64,000 nucleotides of DNA from Begonia masoniana (GCA_022432975.1 CM039510.1:9206414-9270413); one strand, 5' to 3'. Numbered from the stretch's first letter, positions 46,483 to 60,918 are shown. The notes: generated by a model from the sequence alone, not told the origin. A program made the numbers and translations.

Positions 46483-47334
46483 ATGTCGAATTCTACATTT
46501 CCTTTCCATTTCCCTCAACTTACAAAAGATAATTACGAGAATTGGTGCATTCGTATGAAAGCTTTGCTTGGATCGCAAGACGTATGGGAGATTGTTGCTA
46601 GAGGCTTCGAGGAGCCTCGTGATGATTTCGCCATGACGCCTAATCAAAGGGAGACGCTACAAAAATTGCGTAAGAGAGACCAACAAGCTCTCACCCTTAT
46701 TCATCAATGTCTAGATGAAGTTACATTTGAGAGAGTTTCAAATGCGATCACCGCCAAGCAAGCATGGGAGATTCTACAAAATTCTTATCAAGGAGTTGAT
46801 AAGGTTAAAAAGGTACGTCTTCAAATTTTACGAGGAGAATTTGAAGTGTTACGAATGCAGGAATCCGAGTCCATAGCAGATTTTTTTTTCAAGGGTTTTG
46901 GCGATCGTAAACCAAATGAAGAGATATGGAGAAAGAATAGAAGATGTTCGCATCAATGAAAAGATTCTTCGCTCGTTGTATTCAAAGTTTGATTACGTGG
47001 TTGTAGCTATCGAGGAGTCCAAGGATTTAGCTACCATAACGGTTGACCAACTCATGGGTTCTTTACAAGCTCATGAAGAGAGAATCAACAAGAAGAAAGA
47101 GGAGCCAATCGAGCGAGTTTTGGCCACCAAACTCTCCGTGAATGAAAAGGAGAATGAACGTGGGAGAAGTCAACGAGGAAGAGGACGGGGACGTGGACGA
47201 GGTAGAGAAAGAGGTCGAGGATGGCAAAATTTTGACAATAGAGAGAAGAGTCAAGAGAACAATAGAGGAAGCAACTCAAAGAGAAATGATAAATCAAGTG
47301 TTCAATGCTACAATTGCCAAAAGCACGGACATTT
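46483..47334 (+). pseudogene. Element F gag, frameshifted and interrupted by solo LTR E
   Basis: The start is ATG at 46483, just after the primer site ([10 protein letters not shown]). The copia Gag pattern follows ([20 protein letters not shown]). An extra base in the T run at 46879-46887 shifts the frame, which continues in another frame from about 46898. An Arg/Gly-rich segment precedes the zinc knuckle [10 protein letters not shown], which is cut after its His by LTR E. The knuckle resumes at 49397 (49397-49449) and is cut again by element G. Confidence 0.9.
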
Positions 47335-49396
47335 TGTAGCACCCGGTTTCAATTGCAATTTCATGGTAGAATTGAGAGAGAATTGTTGGCTAGGTTAACG
47401 GGTGGCTAAGCAAGGGCATTTATGTAAAAGGGCAATTTAAAAGCGGATAACGTATTTAAAGAAAGAGAGATTGGGTTTAATGAACTGTAGCCGCCACCAT
47501 TTCACATTTCTTTTCTCTTCCTCTTCGGGTTTTCAGCGAGCAGTAGAGCTCTCTTGGCGATTCTCTCGCTCGATTCTCCTTCAACCTAGGTAAGCTCTCT
47601 TAGTTTGTCTGTGATTTTAACAACTAGATAGCTGAGGGAGTACAATGTGTGAAGTTTCGAGGAATACTGTGAGAGGGTCGAGCTCGGGTGTAGTGTTGAA
47701 TCGGAAATGCACAATGAACTAAGCTTCCAAGCTAGTTTCCCTTGATTTCCCGAACAGATTAGAATGAGGTTTAGTAGAAATCTAATTGACATCCTATCTA
47801 TGACCTAGGTGAGCAGACTTCTGAAGTAGATTGAAACCGTGCATTTCCAGAGGAGCCAGGTAAGTAAAGTTTGTTTGTTTGCCTTCGGGCCTACATCACA
47901 AAACGTTAGGGTTGTGTTTACTTGGATGTGTCTGTGTGTGTGTTATGCATCATGTTTTAAAAGTATACGAAAATGAATTTGAATACATGTTGGCATGGTA
48001 AGGAATGAACATACTGAAACAGTGAATCAGCTTTACTGTTAAGGGAGCTAATCCAACCCTTAATGAGACAGTGAATATTTATACTTTGGGAGAGTTGATC
48101 CAACTCCCAATTTCACAGGGGGATCTGAATAGTGAATCAGCTTTACTGTTAGGGGAGCTAATCCAACCCTTAATGAGACAGTGGATATTTATACTTTGGG
48201 AGAGTTGATCCAACTCCCAATTTCACAGGGGGATCTGAACAGAAACAACGCATGAACAACTGAGAGGAGAAAGTAGAAATTGCATGTCTAGGAATTTATG
48301 TTCCAGCATTTCATTCTTTTCTTTTCATCATTGCTTTGCTTACTTAGCATTAGGCTAATAGATGAGTTTTGTGATGTAGGTAAAGAAGTGACAGCAGGTG
48401 ATTCTTCCGAGTTCATTGAGGGATAGACTGGTTGGGGGAGCACACTCATGCCACGAACCTGGTGAACTGATGAGGCGATTTAACTGATGTCTGTTTGGTG
48501 AGAAGGTTTAGTTGACAGTGATTAAAACTTAGAAATGCTAAGTTTCCGTAGCAGTAGTGGTTTCAGTATTTTAAACACGTTTTGAGATTTTTCTGATAAC
48601 ATGATCTGTTGTGTTTTAAATGTTATTTTTACTGGATTTGATTAATGTAGTGGGTTGAGCTGTTTCTGAATGGTCTTGGAAAAGTAAGCAAATTCCTTTC
48701 TGTAATCAGTGTTGTGTATGTTTTGTGAAGAGTCGTTGAAATGTACTCAGTTTTCTACCGGTAGATGATGTCTATCGGTAAATGATGAGTTATGTTGTCT
48801 ATCGGAAGATGTCTTTAGATGAGCCACCGGATGATACAGGTTAATTCTATCGGAGGGTGTAGGTTTAAGTCTATCGGATAATGTCTTAGTAAACTCATCG
48901 GCAGATGCGTGCTGACATCATCGGTAGATGTAGGTATAAGTCTATCGGCTGATGTCTCAGTAAACTCATCGGCAGATGCGTGCTGACGTCATCGGTAGAT
49001 GTAGGTTTAAGTCCATCGGTTGATGTCTTAGTAAACTCATCGGCAGATGTGTGCTGACGTCATCGGAAGATGTAGGAAGTGAACTGTCGTTTAGGCATCG
49101 GCAGATACAGTCTACCGAGAGATGTCTTTGGTTTTTCATTCGGGTGACGTCTTCGGCAGGAGTCTTCTATTTTTCCTGTTTTCTGCTTCTTCCGTTGACT
49201 TTACTCATCGGCAGGTGCGTTTGACTTCTGCAACTTTTAAAGTGTTTTCACGGTTCAAACTTCTAATTCTTTTGACCGATTATTTCTTAATATTTCAAAT
49301 GATTTCCGCTGCAAGTTTTAAAATATATGGTAGAAATTTTAGTCATGTACGGGCTTTTGGGTAACGAACCGGGTTCTGATAACTCGGGGCGTTACA
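47335..49396 (+). mobile_element. E: solo Ty3/gypsy LTR (2062 bp) inside F gag
   Basis: Ends TGTAGCACCCGG and CTCGGGGCGTTACA, flanked by CATTT at 47330-47334 and 49397-49401. The family is that of A and B. It carries donors GTAAGC near 47589 and GTAAGT near 47860, the closing stem (47890-47904 with 48366-48380, perfect 15 bp), and hairpins TTAAGGG/CCCTTAA and TTGGGAG/CTCCCAA at about 48038-48225. Tandem units with ATCGGCAGATGCGTGCTGAC lie at 48840-49070. Confidence 0.95.
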
Positions 49397-49449
49397 CATT
49401 TTGCTCTCGATTGTTGGAGTCCCAAAAATATCAAAGAAACAGCTAATTA

Positions 49450-51817
49450 TGTGGCGACCCCAAACCGATCAGGGCCGCCACGGAAGGACCATTACGTAAT
49501 CTTAACTTTAAACCCTCAATTTGACGTACTAGGTTACTACTTTTTTTTTTTTTTTTACACTTCCCTTAACACTTTAACAAACTAAAAGGAGACCAAATAA
49601 CAAGCTCAATAAAAACAGGGAAGTCAAATCGTCAGAGAAGGAAACGCGAAGGGCGATCAATCGCCCAAATTTAGGGCTATTGCTCGCCCCGTATGAACGC
49701 CCAGCGATCGCGAACGCCTAGCGTGCGATCGAGGCGATTGCTCGCCATGAGTGGCGAGCAATCGCCACCTTCTCTGGAATTGGCAACCAATTCCAGCCAA
49801 AAATCCAGAGGGGGTGGCGAATAATCGCCACCCCAGGCGATTGCTCGCCAGCCAGCACACTGGCCAGGCGTACCCACCTACGCCCTTTCCCTTCCATTCT
49901 ACACTTAACCAATTCTTCTTTTTTCCATTATCTCCTCTTCACCTCAACCTTCCAAATACATTCCTAACCATATCAAACACTCAATAATTCAATCTCTCGA
50001 GCAAAACTCAACTCTAAAGCTTACCTAAATCCATAACTAAAATTTATGACAATAAACCGCGTGGATCGCTCTAAAACCCGAACACATCCCTACCATTTAA
50101 CACCTAATAACATCAAACATAATCCAACCAAATCCACAAAACAACATCACCATAAACATTTAAATCCTTAAATCTTCTCCAAAACGTATTCATTGGTCAA
50201 TCATTCAAATAACACTTTACTCAAACCATTATCCACTATATTCATCAAAATATCGAATTTCTCTATACACCCTAAAATCCTTGAAACAACCTATATTCTT
50301 CTAATTCACAACTAATTACCACAAAACGACTCGGAGCACACCCACGGTCATCACGCCTAGCCAAAACACATCCCGTCGCCACGAGCTCCGCCCATCGATC
50401 ACCTATGCCTGATCATCAGGAGGAAGTTCCTCACCTTCGTTATCGTCACCTACATCATACGATAAACACATTAAGCCTAATGCTTAGTAAGGAGGTGCAC
50501 TAAAACATGAGAATACATAATGCATGGTCTTTAAAAAACATGTTCAATTTTCGTTTGTTTGTTTACTTTACATAACATATACATATATATCATTAGGCAT
50601 GTGTAGGCACGGGCACCACTCCTCTACCCAGTAGACCAAACACTTGCCCTGAGTTGCCATTATCATATTTTCGTGCCCTGAGTTGCCATTCGCGTACCCC
50701 GTGCCCTACTCATCCTCCAGTTTCATTTACTTTACTTCGTTTACTCGAAAACGTGCATGCCAAACATTTTATTAAATCATAAGGGAAAAACATGATGCGT
50801 GAAGAAAAAGACTCCGAACAATCATCTAACCATTCATGACACACATAAACGAATCTTACTCATATACGAACCTAACTGAGTACTACTAGGAAACATCCTA
50901 GACTACCCGGTTAGTTTAAGCCCCACAATAGAAAACATCATAAAACCTAACATCGATACAATGTAGGGCCTGAAGGGCCGGAAACCTAACACCCACTTAC
51001 CTGGAGTCCTAACTATGCCGAGCACCGTCCTTTGAGAGCTTGGGTTACCTAAGGCGTTTCATAACACGTCATTAGTATCAACCCTATGTTATAAAATCAA
51101 AACTAAACGAAACCCCTAGCTAAGACAATCTTCCCTAAGACTCTTATTCACTTCGTTTGGGCATTCCGTCGAGCACATTATGCTCTCTAACTCAAAGGCT
51201 CCATTAATGGCTCCCAACAACCTTCCAACAACCAAAACCTACCCTTAAGCATTAACCCACACCATTAATTCACACCAACTACCACCACAATCATAAATAC
51301 AACATTATTAGGCATTAATATTGTCAAACTACCGATTTCTACCAAAACCAACGATTTCACAACAAACCCTAATTCGACTAACACCCTAAAACGACGATTA
51401 AACTAGTCTAAAGTATCAAACTTACCTAGAATGTCGATTAAGGGAAGGAAACTCGAAGGAAGATGGCCGGAAATCGGAGAAGTCGGTGGTGTTGGAGAAT
51501 CGGCGAAGGAGGAGAAAAGAAATCGCAAGGGAGAGGGAAGTCGCGTAGGGAGAAGAGGGAAAGTGAGGGAAAATGAGGAATTTTTATAATTTATAACTAT
51601 TTTGACTTGAAAATTACCTAAATGCCCTCCCTTTATATTCTTGTCTAAACTCATAATTAACCTACTGATTTGGTTTCTCCAAAAATTTCTTATTTCTCCA
51701 AATATTCATACTTATTCCTAGGGTTCTAACGAAACCTTCCGGTTGCCAAACGGACCTAATTTACTATTTTTACGCAAATAACTTTGGAGCGGGAACCTGA
51801 AAAACTCGGGTGTTACA
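49450..51817 (-). repeat. 3' LTR of element G
   Basis: Compared with the other LTR it lacks about 70 bp near 49637 (a GCGACTGATCGCC-type stretch). It carries a micro-exon block in reverse complement (about 51055-51001, CCTTAG before it and CCAG|GTAAGT after it) and short closing arms CCTACAT at 50449-50455 and ATGTAGG at 50961-50967. The 7-bp/11-nt hairpins are not recognisable here. Confidence 0.93.
49733..49870. repeat. Cluster of GC-rich hairpins in LTR G
   Basis: A perfect 15-bp stem with 4-nt loop (49733-49747 with 49752-49766) is followed by CTGGAATTGG/CCAATTCCAG with 3-nt loop (about 49775-49798), a GGCGAATAATCGCC palindrome and GCCAGC...GCTGGC-like repeats. In the other LTR the first stem is broken by two G-to-A changes at CG sites (about 56935-56952). 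Confidence 0.8.
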
Positions 51818-51832
51818 TTTTACCCTCCTTAT

Positions 51833-53086
51833 TTAGAATTTTGTCCCCAAAATTTTGTACCTGAACAACTCTGGATATCTATCCATCATGTCCTGTTGGC
51901 GCTCCCACGTTGCTTTTTCTACATTTTGGTTCCTCCATAACACCTTAACCAGTGGAATCGACTTATTGCGTAAAACCTTCACTGCATACTCCATAATTTG
52001 CACTGGCCTCTCTTCATAAGTTAAGGTCGGCTGTATCTCAAGACTAATCGGTTCTACCACGTGCGTCGGATCTCGTACACATTTCCTCAACATCGACACG
52101 TGGAAGACATTATGAACACCCTCCATAAACAGCGGCAACTGAAGCTTGTAAGCTGTAGCTCCAATCCTTTCTGTAATCGGGAACGGTCCAACAAACCGTG
52201 GATTCAACTTCCCTCTCTTACCAAAGCGAACCACGCCCTTGAACGGTGAAACCTTCAAAAATACTTCATCACCAACTACAAACTCCAAATCTCGTCTCCT
52301 TCGATCTGCATAGCTCTTCTGGCGACTCTGTGCAATTTCCATTCTTTGCCTGATCAGTGCAACCTTCTCAGATAGCTGTTGTAAAATTTCCGGTCCAATC
52401 AACTTAGCTTCGCCTACCTCATCCCAGTACAATGGCGACCTACACTTTCTGCCATATAACGCTTCGTACGGAGCCATACCAATCGTGGACTGATAACTGT
52501 TATTATACGCAATCTCAACCAACGGTAAATATCGGCTCCAAGATGCTTAAAACTCTAGCACGCACGCTCTCAGCATATCTTCAAGTATCTGAATCGTCCT
52601 TTTAGATTGTCTGTCGGTCTGTGGGTGGAAAGCCGTGCTAAAAGTTAACTTAGTACCCATGGGGTTTTGTAAACCTTTCCAAAACCTTGAAGTAAATCTA
52701 GGATCCCGGTTTGAAACAATTGAAACAGGAACCCCGTGCAACCTTATAATCTCCTGAACATACAGCTCTGCAAATTGATTCATCGTGTCAGTCATCTTTA
52801 CTGGAAGGAAATGAGCCGTCTTCGTCAATCTATCGACTACGACCCATATACTGTCATGCCCTTTTATTGTCCTCGGCAATCCAACTACAAAGTCCATTAT
52901 AATGTGATCCCATTTCCACTCGGGAATCGGTAGAGGTTGTAACATCCCACCTGGCCTCTGGTGTTCTACCTTAACTTGTTGACAGACAAGGCAGGACTGT
53001 ACATAACTGGCCACATCACGCTTCATATTCGGCCACCAATAAAGCACCTTCAGATCTCGGTACATCTTGGTGTTACCCGGATGCAC
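51833..53086 (-). pseudogene. Element G integrase with chromodomain, broken
   Basis: The zinc-binding part ([21 protein letters not shown]) is in a frame different from RNase H. The core shows [10 protein letters not shown] and the second Asp in SNRDPRFTS, where Asn replaces the Asp found in SDRD of A and B. A TAA at 52547-52549 replaces a Gln codon; the frame then continues to the chromodomain (VLWRNQNVEKATWE) and the stop at 51833. Confidence 0.88.
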
Positions 53087-55016
53087 TGAGAATGACTGAA
53101 GAGTGTGCCTCCGCCAAAATCAATTTCCTCAACTCTTCATCCTTTGGAACATACCAACGGTCCCGAAATTTCAAAATGCCATCCTCCGAGCAACTGAATT
53201 CGGAAGGCGTATCGGTCAACTTAGTCACAATAGCTTCCTTTTCTTCTGAATCCATCTGCTGAGCCTCTTTAATTTTGTCCAAAAGGGTAGGCTTTATAGT
53301 CAAATCAACAAGTAGGGCCGAAAGCTCTGAAACTACTTCGAGTTCATGCCTCTGAATCTCCTTTCTCAATGAAGCTGGCATACAGCAAACAACTGACTCC
53401 TTGGTCTTAGGCATCCTACTCAATGCGTCTGCCACCGTATTCGCCTTCCCAGGATGGTACTTGATTTCAAAGTCGTAATCCTTCACAAATTCCAACCATC
53501 TCCTTTGCCTCATGTTTAAATCTTTCTGCGTAAAGAGATACTTTAAACTCTTGTGGTCTGAAAACACTTCACACTTTTGACCGTAAAGATAGTGCCTCCA
53601 TATTTTCAACGCAAATACTACCGCTGCCAATTCTAAGTCATGCGCCAGATAGTTTTTCTCATAAGCCTTCAACTGCCTAGAGGCATAGGCAATCACCTTT
53701 TCGTCCTGCATCAATACGCACCCCAATCCTACTTTAGATGCGTCACAATAGATACTGAATGTTCCATTCTCCACGGGTAGAATCAACAATGGGGCTGTGG
53801 TCAACTTTTGCTTCAAGGTCTGAAAACTTTCCTCACATGCCTTAGACCACACGTATTTCACTTCCTTCTTAGTTAAATTCATCAAAGGCTTGGCTATGAT
53901 TGAGAACCCTTCAATAAACTTCCGATAATACCCAGTCCGGCCAATGCAACTTCGTACTTCACTTGCATTCCTCGGCTGAGGCCACTCCTTCACGGCTTGA
54001 ACCTTAGATGGATCTACCGAAACTCCTTCTTTCGAAATGATGTGGCCTAAGAAATTCACCTGATTCAGCCAAAATCCGCACTTGGAAAACTTAGCATACA
54101 ATTGGTGTTGCTTCAATGTATCCAAGACAGCCTTTAAGTGATTCGCATGTTCTTCGTCATTTCGGGAGTATATCAGAATGTCGTCTATGAATACTATCAC
54201 AAACTTATCCAGAAACTCCCGAAACACCCTGTTCATAAAATCCATAAAAGCAGCCGAGGCATTCGTCAAACCGAAGGACATAACTCTAAATTCATAGTGC
54301 CCATAGCGCGTTCTAAATGCGGTTTTTGGTATATCCTCGGCCTTAATCTTCAATTGGTGGTACCCGGACCGCAAATCAATCTTTGAGAACACACTGGCCC
54401 CCTGCAACTGGTCAAACAAATCATCAATCCTCGGTAGCGGATACTTATTTCTGATGGTTAATTTGTTTAGCTCTCGGTAATCCACGCACATCCTCAAAGA
54501 GCCATCTTTCTTCTTTACGAACAAGACCGGAGCGCCCCAAGGAGAAACGCTCGGCCGTACAAAACCCTTGTCTGTTAGTTCCTTCAGCTGAACATGCAAC
54601 TCTTTCAGTTCAACCGGTGCCATTCTATAAGGATTTTTAGATACTAGCGCCGAACCAGGCATAATCTCAATCGTGAACTCTATTTCTCGATCTGGAGGCA
54701 AGCCGGGCAACTCGTCCAGAAACACTTCTGTAAAGTCCTTAACTACCGGAATATCACATAACTTCAACTCATTTTTCATGTTCACTTCCTCAACGCTTGC
54801 TATAAATCCAAAACATCCATGCTTCATCGAATATAGGGCATTCACAGGCAAGCTGGGCAACTCTTCTAAGAACACTTCCTCAAGGTTGTTAATTGCCGAA
54901 ATGTCACATAGCTTTAACTCATTTTGCATTCTCACATCCACTATACTCTCTACAAAACTGAAACATCTAGGTTTTACCGAGTACAGAGCACACATCGACG
55001 TTACTAGAGGCATCAT
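53073..55016 (-). pseudogene. Element G RT-RNase H with a duplicated linker
   Basis: The open part encodes about 647 residues. RT motifs YRELNKL and FIDDILIYS are intact, and RNase H shows [11 protein letters not shown]. Before RT, a 50-residue segment is present twice in tandem (residues 10-59 and 60-109; 54989-54840 and 54839-54690): [20 protein letters not shown] and [22 protein letters not shown]. The frame ends in a shift near 53086 before the integrase zinc motif. Confidence 0.9.
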
Positions 55017-56399
55017 ACTTGAACGGAGGGTTGCTCAAAAGAAATAATCCTCTACTCCTGGGGGTCTAAAATCTACCACACCCGACCGGCAATTGATTGT
55101 AGCATAATGCCAAAACAACCAATCCATGCCCAAGATTACATCGTACCCTTTCATACATATGACGATCAGGTTCGCATAAAGCTGCCGACCACCAATAGAT
55201 ATAACCTCCCTTGTATTGCTTGGTCGGAATCTAAAAGTTCCCCGGAGGGCAACATGACACTATAACTACGATCAGCTGGGGCAGAATGTAGTTTCCACTT
55301 AGATACATAATACTGTGCTATGAATGAGTGGGTTTACCCCCGTGTTAATTAAAACGTGAGCTGAATGTCCACAAACCAGAACAATACATGAAACAACAGA
55401 AGGCTGAGCGGCTTCCTCATCTTCGATAAGAGCAAAGATCCTAGGAGGACCACCCGGGGGTCTCTTGGCCGATCCAGGACAATCCACGGCCTTATGTCCC
55501 ACCTTATCACACCTAAAGCATCGGCCCGTATATAATTTACAATCGCCCAGATGATACTTCTGACAGATAGAGCACAAAGGAGCCAATGGTGCCCCTTGCG
55601 GGCGTTTGCCCTTGTCTTGAGCTCTAGGCGTCTCATTAGCCCGTTTGACACCACGTTGTGGTTGTGGCTGCCAACCTCGGTTCTGCTGTGGCTGTACTTC
55701 CCTAATAAACCTCCTCGACACTTCTCTCTGCCGCTGCAGTTTCATTTCAATGTCATCAAGCTCGAGGGCCTTGGCTATAACTCGATGATACGGCATATCC
55801 TCAACTTCTGCCATTTTCACCCCCTTCAAGATCTCCAATTTCAAACCTTGAACAAACTGGTATATTTTATCTTCCTCATCGCTGACCATCATACCTGCGT
55901 ATCTGGACAAGGATTCAAACCTGCGCACGTACTCGGCCACAAATCCTGTCTGGCGTAGCTGAGAGAACTCGGCCCTCTTGTTGGCTCGAAGGCCACGATT
56001 GAAATACTTATTGTAGAATATTGTCTTAAACCTCTGCAATGTCTTGACCCCTACATCTGTAGTAACCATCACTGAATCCCACCAGAACACGGCATCCTTC
56101 TCCAAATTGAACACTGCACATATTACCTTGTCCGCTTCTTCTATTTTTGCATAAGCGAACATGCTTTCAATTTTACGGATCCACTCTTCATCACTAGTGG
56201 GATCCGAGGACTTTCGGTCGAAAGTTAGGGGCCTAAGCCGTCTGAACCTCTCTCCACTTAGTTCACGGGAAGTGCCACCTTGTCCCCCACCGTTTCCATC
56301 CCTGTTAAGTAAGATTCCTATTTGTTCGGACTGTTGACGCACTATTTCCATTAGTTAGGTATTAGGGATCTCATCATCTTGTCTGGGTGCTCTCGGCAT
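55017..56399 (-). pseudogene. Element G gag and protease, broken
   Basis: The likely start is ATG at 56399 (MPRAPRQDDE). TAA at 56357-56355 stops it after 14 codons; the same frame is then open to 55299. A zinc knuckle CFRCDKVGHKAVDC lies near 55510. The protease motif is decayed (LINTGVN where LIDTGAT-type is expected) and frames change between 55299 and 55016. Confidence 0.85.
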
Positions 56400-56545
56400 T
56401 TTCTCCTTCCTAAGCACATTAGACAATTTAACAAAATAAATATCTAGGAATCATACTTAAACTTAAACACTTACAGTCGATGGAGAGTTCCCGTGCGGCG
56501 GTGTGTTTTGGCAGGCAATCTTCAGAATCGCTTTTAAAACTCAAC

Positions 56546-56558
56546 CTCTCTGATACCA
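56546..56558 (-). other. Primer-binding site of element G
   Basis: In reverse complement TGGTATCAGAGAG follows the LTR end by a few bases; a good match to initiator-Met tRNA. Confidence 0.85.
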
Positions 56559-56562
56559 TAAC

Positions 56563-59009
56563 TGTGGCGACCCCAAACCGATCAGGGCCGCCACGGAAGG
56601 ACCATTACGTAATCTTAACTTTAAACCCTCAATTTGACGTACTAGGTTACTACTTTTTTTTTTTTTTTTTTTACACTTCCCTTAACACTTTAACAAACTA
56701 AAAGGAGACTAAATAACAAGCTCAATAAAAACAGGGAAGTCAAATCGTCAGAAGCCAGCCAAAAGGAGGGGCGACTGATCGCCCATCCTTACTGGCGATC
56801 AGTCGCCAGAGAAGGAAACGCGAAGGGCGATCAATCTCCCAAATTTGGGGCGATTGCTCGCCCCGTATAATCGCCTCAGCAGTCCGCGAACGCCCAGCGA
56901 TCGCGAACGCCTAGCGTGCGATCGAGGCGATTGCTCACCATGAGTGGCAAGCAATCGCCACCTTCTCTGGAATTGGCAACCAATTCCAGCCAAAAATCCA
57001 GAGGGGGTGGCGAATAATCGCCACCCCGGGCGATTGCTCGCCAGCCAGCACGCTGGCCAGGCGTACCCACCTACGCCCTTTCCCTTCCATTCTACACTTA
57101 ACCAATTCTTCCATTTTTCCATTATCTCCTCTTCACCTCAACCTTCCAAATACATTCCTAACCATATTAAACACTCAATAATTCAATCTCCCAAGCAAAA
57201 CTCAACTCTAAAGCTTACCTAAATCCATAACTAAAATTTATGACAATAAACCGCGTGGATCGCTCTAAAACCCGAACACATCCCTACCATTTAACACCTA
57301 ATAACATCAAACATAATCCAACCAAATCCACAAAACAACATCACCATAAACATTTAAATCGTTAAATCTTCTCCAAAACGTATTCATTGGTCAATCATTC
57401 AAATAACACTTTACTCAAACCATTATCCACTATAATCATCAAAATATCGAATTTCTCTATACACCCTAAAATCCTTGAAACAACCTATATTCTTCTAATT
57501 CACAACTAATTACCACAAAACGACTCGGAGCACACCCACGGTCATCACGCCTAGCCAAAACACATCCCGTTGCCACGAGCTCCGCCCATCGATCACCTAT
57601 GCCTGATCATCAGGAGGAAGTTCCTCACCTTCGTTATCGTCACCTACATCATACGATAAACACATTAAGCCTAATGCTTAGTAAGGAGGTGCACTAAAAC
57701 ATGAGAATACATAAAGCACGGTCTTTCAAAAACATGTTCATTTTTCTTTTGTTTGTTTACTTTACATAACATATACATATATATCATTAGGCATGAGTAA
57801 GCACGGGCACCACTTATCTACCCAGTAGACTAAACACTTGCCCTGAGTTGCCATTATCATATTTTCGTGCCCTGAGTTGCCATTCGCGTGCCCCGTGCCC
57901 TACTCATCCTCCAGTTTCATTTACTTTACTTTGTTTACTCGAAAACGTGCATGCCAAACATTTCATTAAATCATAAGGGAAAAACATGATGCGTGAAGAA
58001 AAAGACTCCGAACAATCATCTAACCATTCATGACACACATAAACGAATCTTACTCATATACGAACCTAACTGAGTACTACTAGGAAACATCCTAGACTAC
58101 CCGACTAGTTTAAGCCCCACAATAGAAAACATCATAAAACCTAACATCGATACAATGTAGGGCCTGAAGGGCCAGAAACCTAACACCCACTTACCTGGAG
58201 TCCTAGCTATGCCGAGTACCGTCCTTTGAGAGCTTGGGTTACCTAAGGGGTTTCATAATACGTCATTAGTATCAACCCTATGTTATAAAATCAAAACTAA
58301 ACGAAACTCCTAGCTAAGACAATCTTCCCTAAGACTCTTATTCACTTCGTTCGGACATTCCGTCAAGCACATTATGCTCTCTAACTCAAAGGCTCCATTA
58401 ATGGCTCCCAACAACCTTCCAACAACCAAAACCTACCCTTAAGCATTAACCCACACCATTAATTCACACCAACTACCACCACAATCATAAATACAACACT
58501 ATTAGGCATTAATATTGTCAAACTATCGATTTCTACCAAAACCAACGATTTCACAACAAACCCTAATTCGACTAACACCCTAAAACGACGATTAAACTAG
58601 TCCAAAGTATCAAACTTACCTAGAATGTCGATTAAGGGAAGGAAACTCGAAGGAAGATGGCCGGAAATCGGAGAAGTTGGTGGCGTTGGAGAATCGGCGA
58701 AGGAGGAGAAAAGAAATCGCAAGGGAGAGGGAAGTCGCGTAGGGAGAAGAGGGAAAGTGAGGGAAAATGAGGAATTTTTATAATTTATAACAATTTTGAC
58801 TTAAAATTACCTAAATGCCCTCCCTTTATATTCTTGTCTAAACTCATAATTAACCTACCGATTTGGTTTATCCAAAAATTTTTATTTCTCCAAATATTCA
58901 TACTTATTCCTAGGGTTCTAACGAAACCTTCCGGTTGCCAAACGGACCTAATTTACTATTTTTACGCAAATAACCTTGGAGCGGGAACCTGAAAAACTCG
59001 AGTGTTACA
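56563..59009 (-). repeat. 5' LTR of element G
   Basis: 2447 bp, nearly identical to the left LTR apart from the extra stretch at about 56755-56815 and scattered substitutions. Confidence 0.93.
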
Positions 59010-59552
59010 AATTATGCTCAAAACGAAGAGGTAGAAGAAAATTTGTTTCTTGCTTACAAAGAGGGAGAAGGAAGCAAGAGCAATATGTGGTATCTTGACA
59101 ATGCTGCAAGCAATCACATGTGTGGTAACAAAAGCAAATTCAAAGAGATCGACAACTCAGTGACTGGATTAGTCACATTTGGAGATGACTCCAAAGTTCA
59201 AATTGAAGGCAAAGGTACGATTATAATTCGTATGAAGAATGGTGATCATAAACTCATTAACAATGTCTACTATGTTCCAAGTATGAAGAGCAACATATTG
59301 AGTTTAGGGCAACTCTTGGAGAAAAACTATGAAGTTCACATGAAGGATTGTACTCTCCTACTTCAAGATGATAGAAGAAATGTGATCGCGAAGGTACCAA
59401 TGACTAAAAATAGAATGTTCATGCTAGATATTCAAGCCGATGTTGCTCGATGTTTGAAGACTTGTACAAAATACATCTCATGGCTTTGGCATTTGAGACT
59501 TGACCATCTTAACTTAGGTGGTTTATCTCACCCCATTTCTCATGAACCATGA
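59010..59552 (+). pseudogene. Element F protease and pre-integrase fragment
   Basis: The frame continues copia element F after element G. The protease motif is WYLDNAASNHM, in which the usual D-S/T-G is D-N-A, so activity is doubtful. The pre-integrase block WLWHLRLDHLNLGGL is followed almost at once by a stop at 59550-59552. The rest of pol is missing. Confidence 0.88.
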
Positions 59553-59926
59553 AAGCCTGGGCCAAGGCCCAATAAAGGAGAAGCAGGGCTTCTCCAATAG
59601 TGCGCTAAAATCAGCTAAGTGCGATGGACACTTTGTTGGGCATGCTAGGCTGCATTTGAGGCGCAGTCCATAAGTTAACTTCAAAAGAGTGAATCTAGCC
59701 AAAGGTAAGCAGGCTAGAATGTGGGTGCAACAAGGAGATGTGCATCGAAAAAATGAAGCAATGCGATCTGTGATGTAAGATCAGATCGAAGGAGAAGCTG
59801 GGCTTTCTCTTAAGGTAAATCAAATCAAGAAGAGAATTGAAGGACTCTTCAAAGACTCGCTTGAAGGCGGAGTCAATGAATCTTGCAGCATACCAAGGAT
59901 AATGCTAAATTAAGCTTGTGGGGGAA
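59553..59926 (+). other. Element F non-coding tail and polypurine tract
   Basis: No integrase or RT homology is seen. Short hairpins occur (GGAGAAGC/GCTTCTCC with 3-nt loop at about 59577). TTGTGGGGGAA directly precedes the 3' LTR. The deletion that removed most of pol lies at the left edge of this stretch. Confidence 0.7.
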
Positions 59927-60913
<987 letters not shown>

Positions 60914-60918
60914 ACGAC

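Larger units (their letters stand above)
49450..59009 (-). mobile_element. Element G: Ty3/gypsy chromovirus, minus strand, inside F
   Basis: Flanked by AATTA at 49445-49449 and 59010-59014. LTRs are 2368 bp (49450-51817) and 2447 bp (56563-59009). On the minus strand they begin TGTAACACCCGAG and end GGTTTGGGGTCGCCACA, like C1/C2, so G is a full-length relative of those solo LTRs. Gag, protease-RT-RNase H, integrase and chromodomain are present but broken. Confidence 0.95.
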
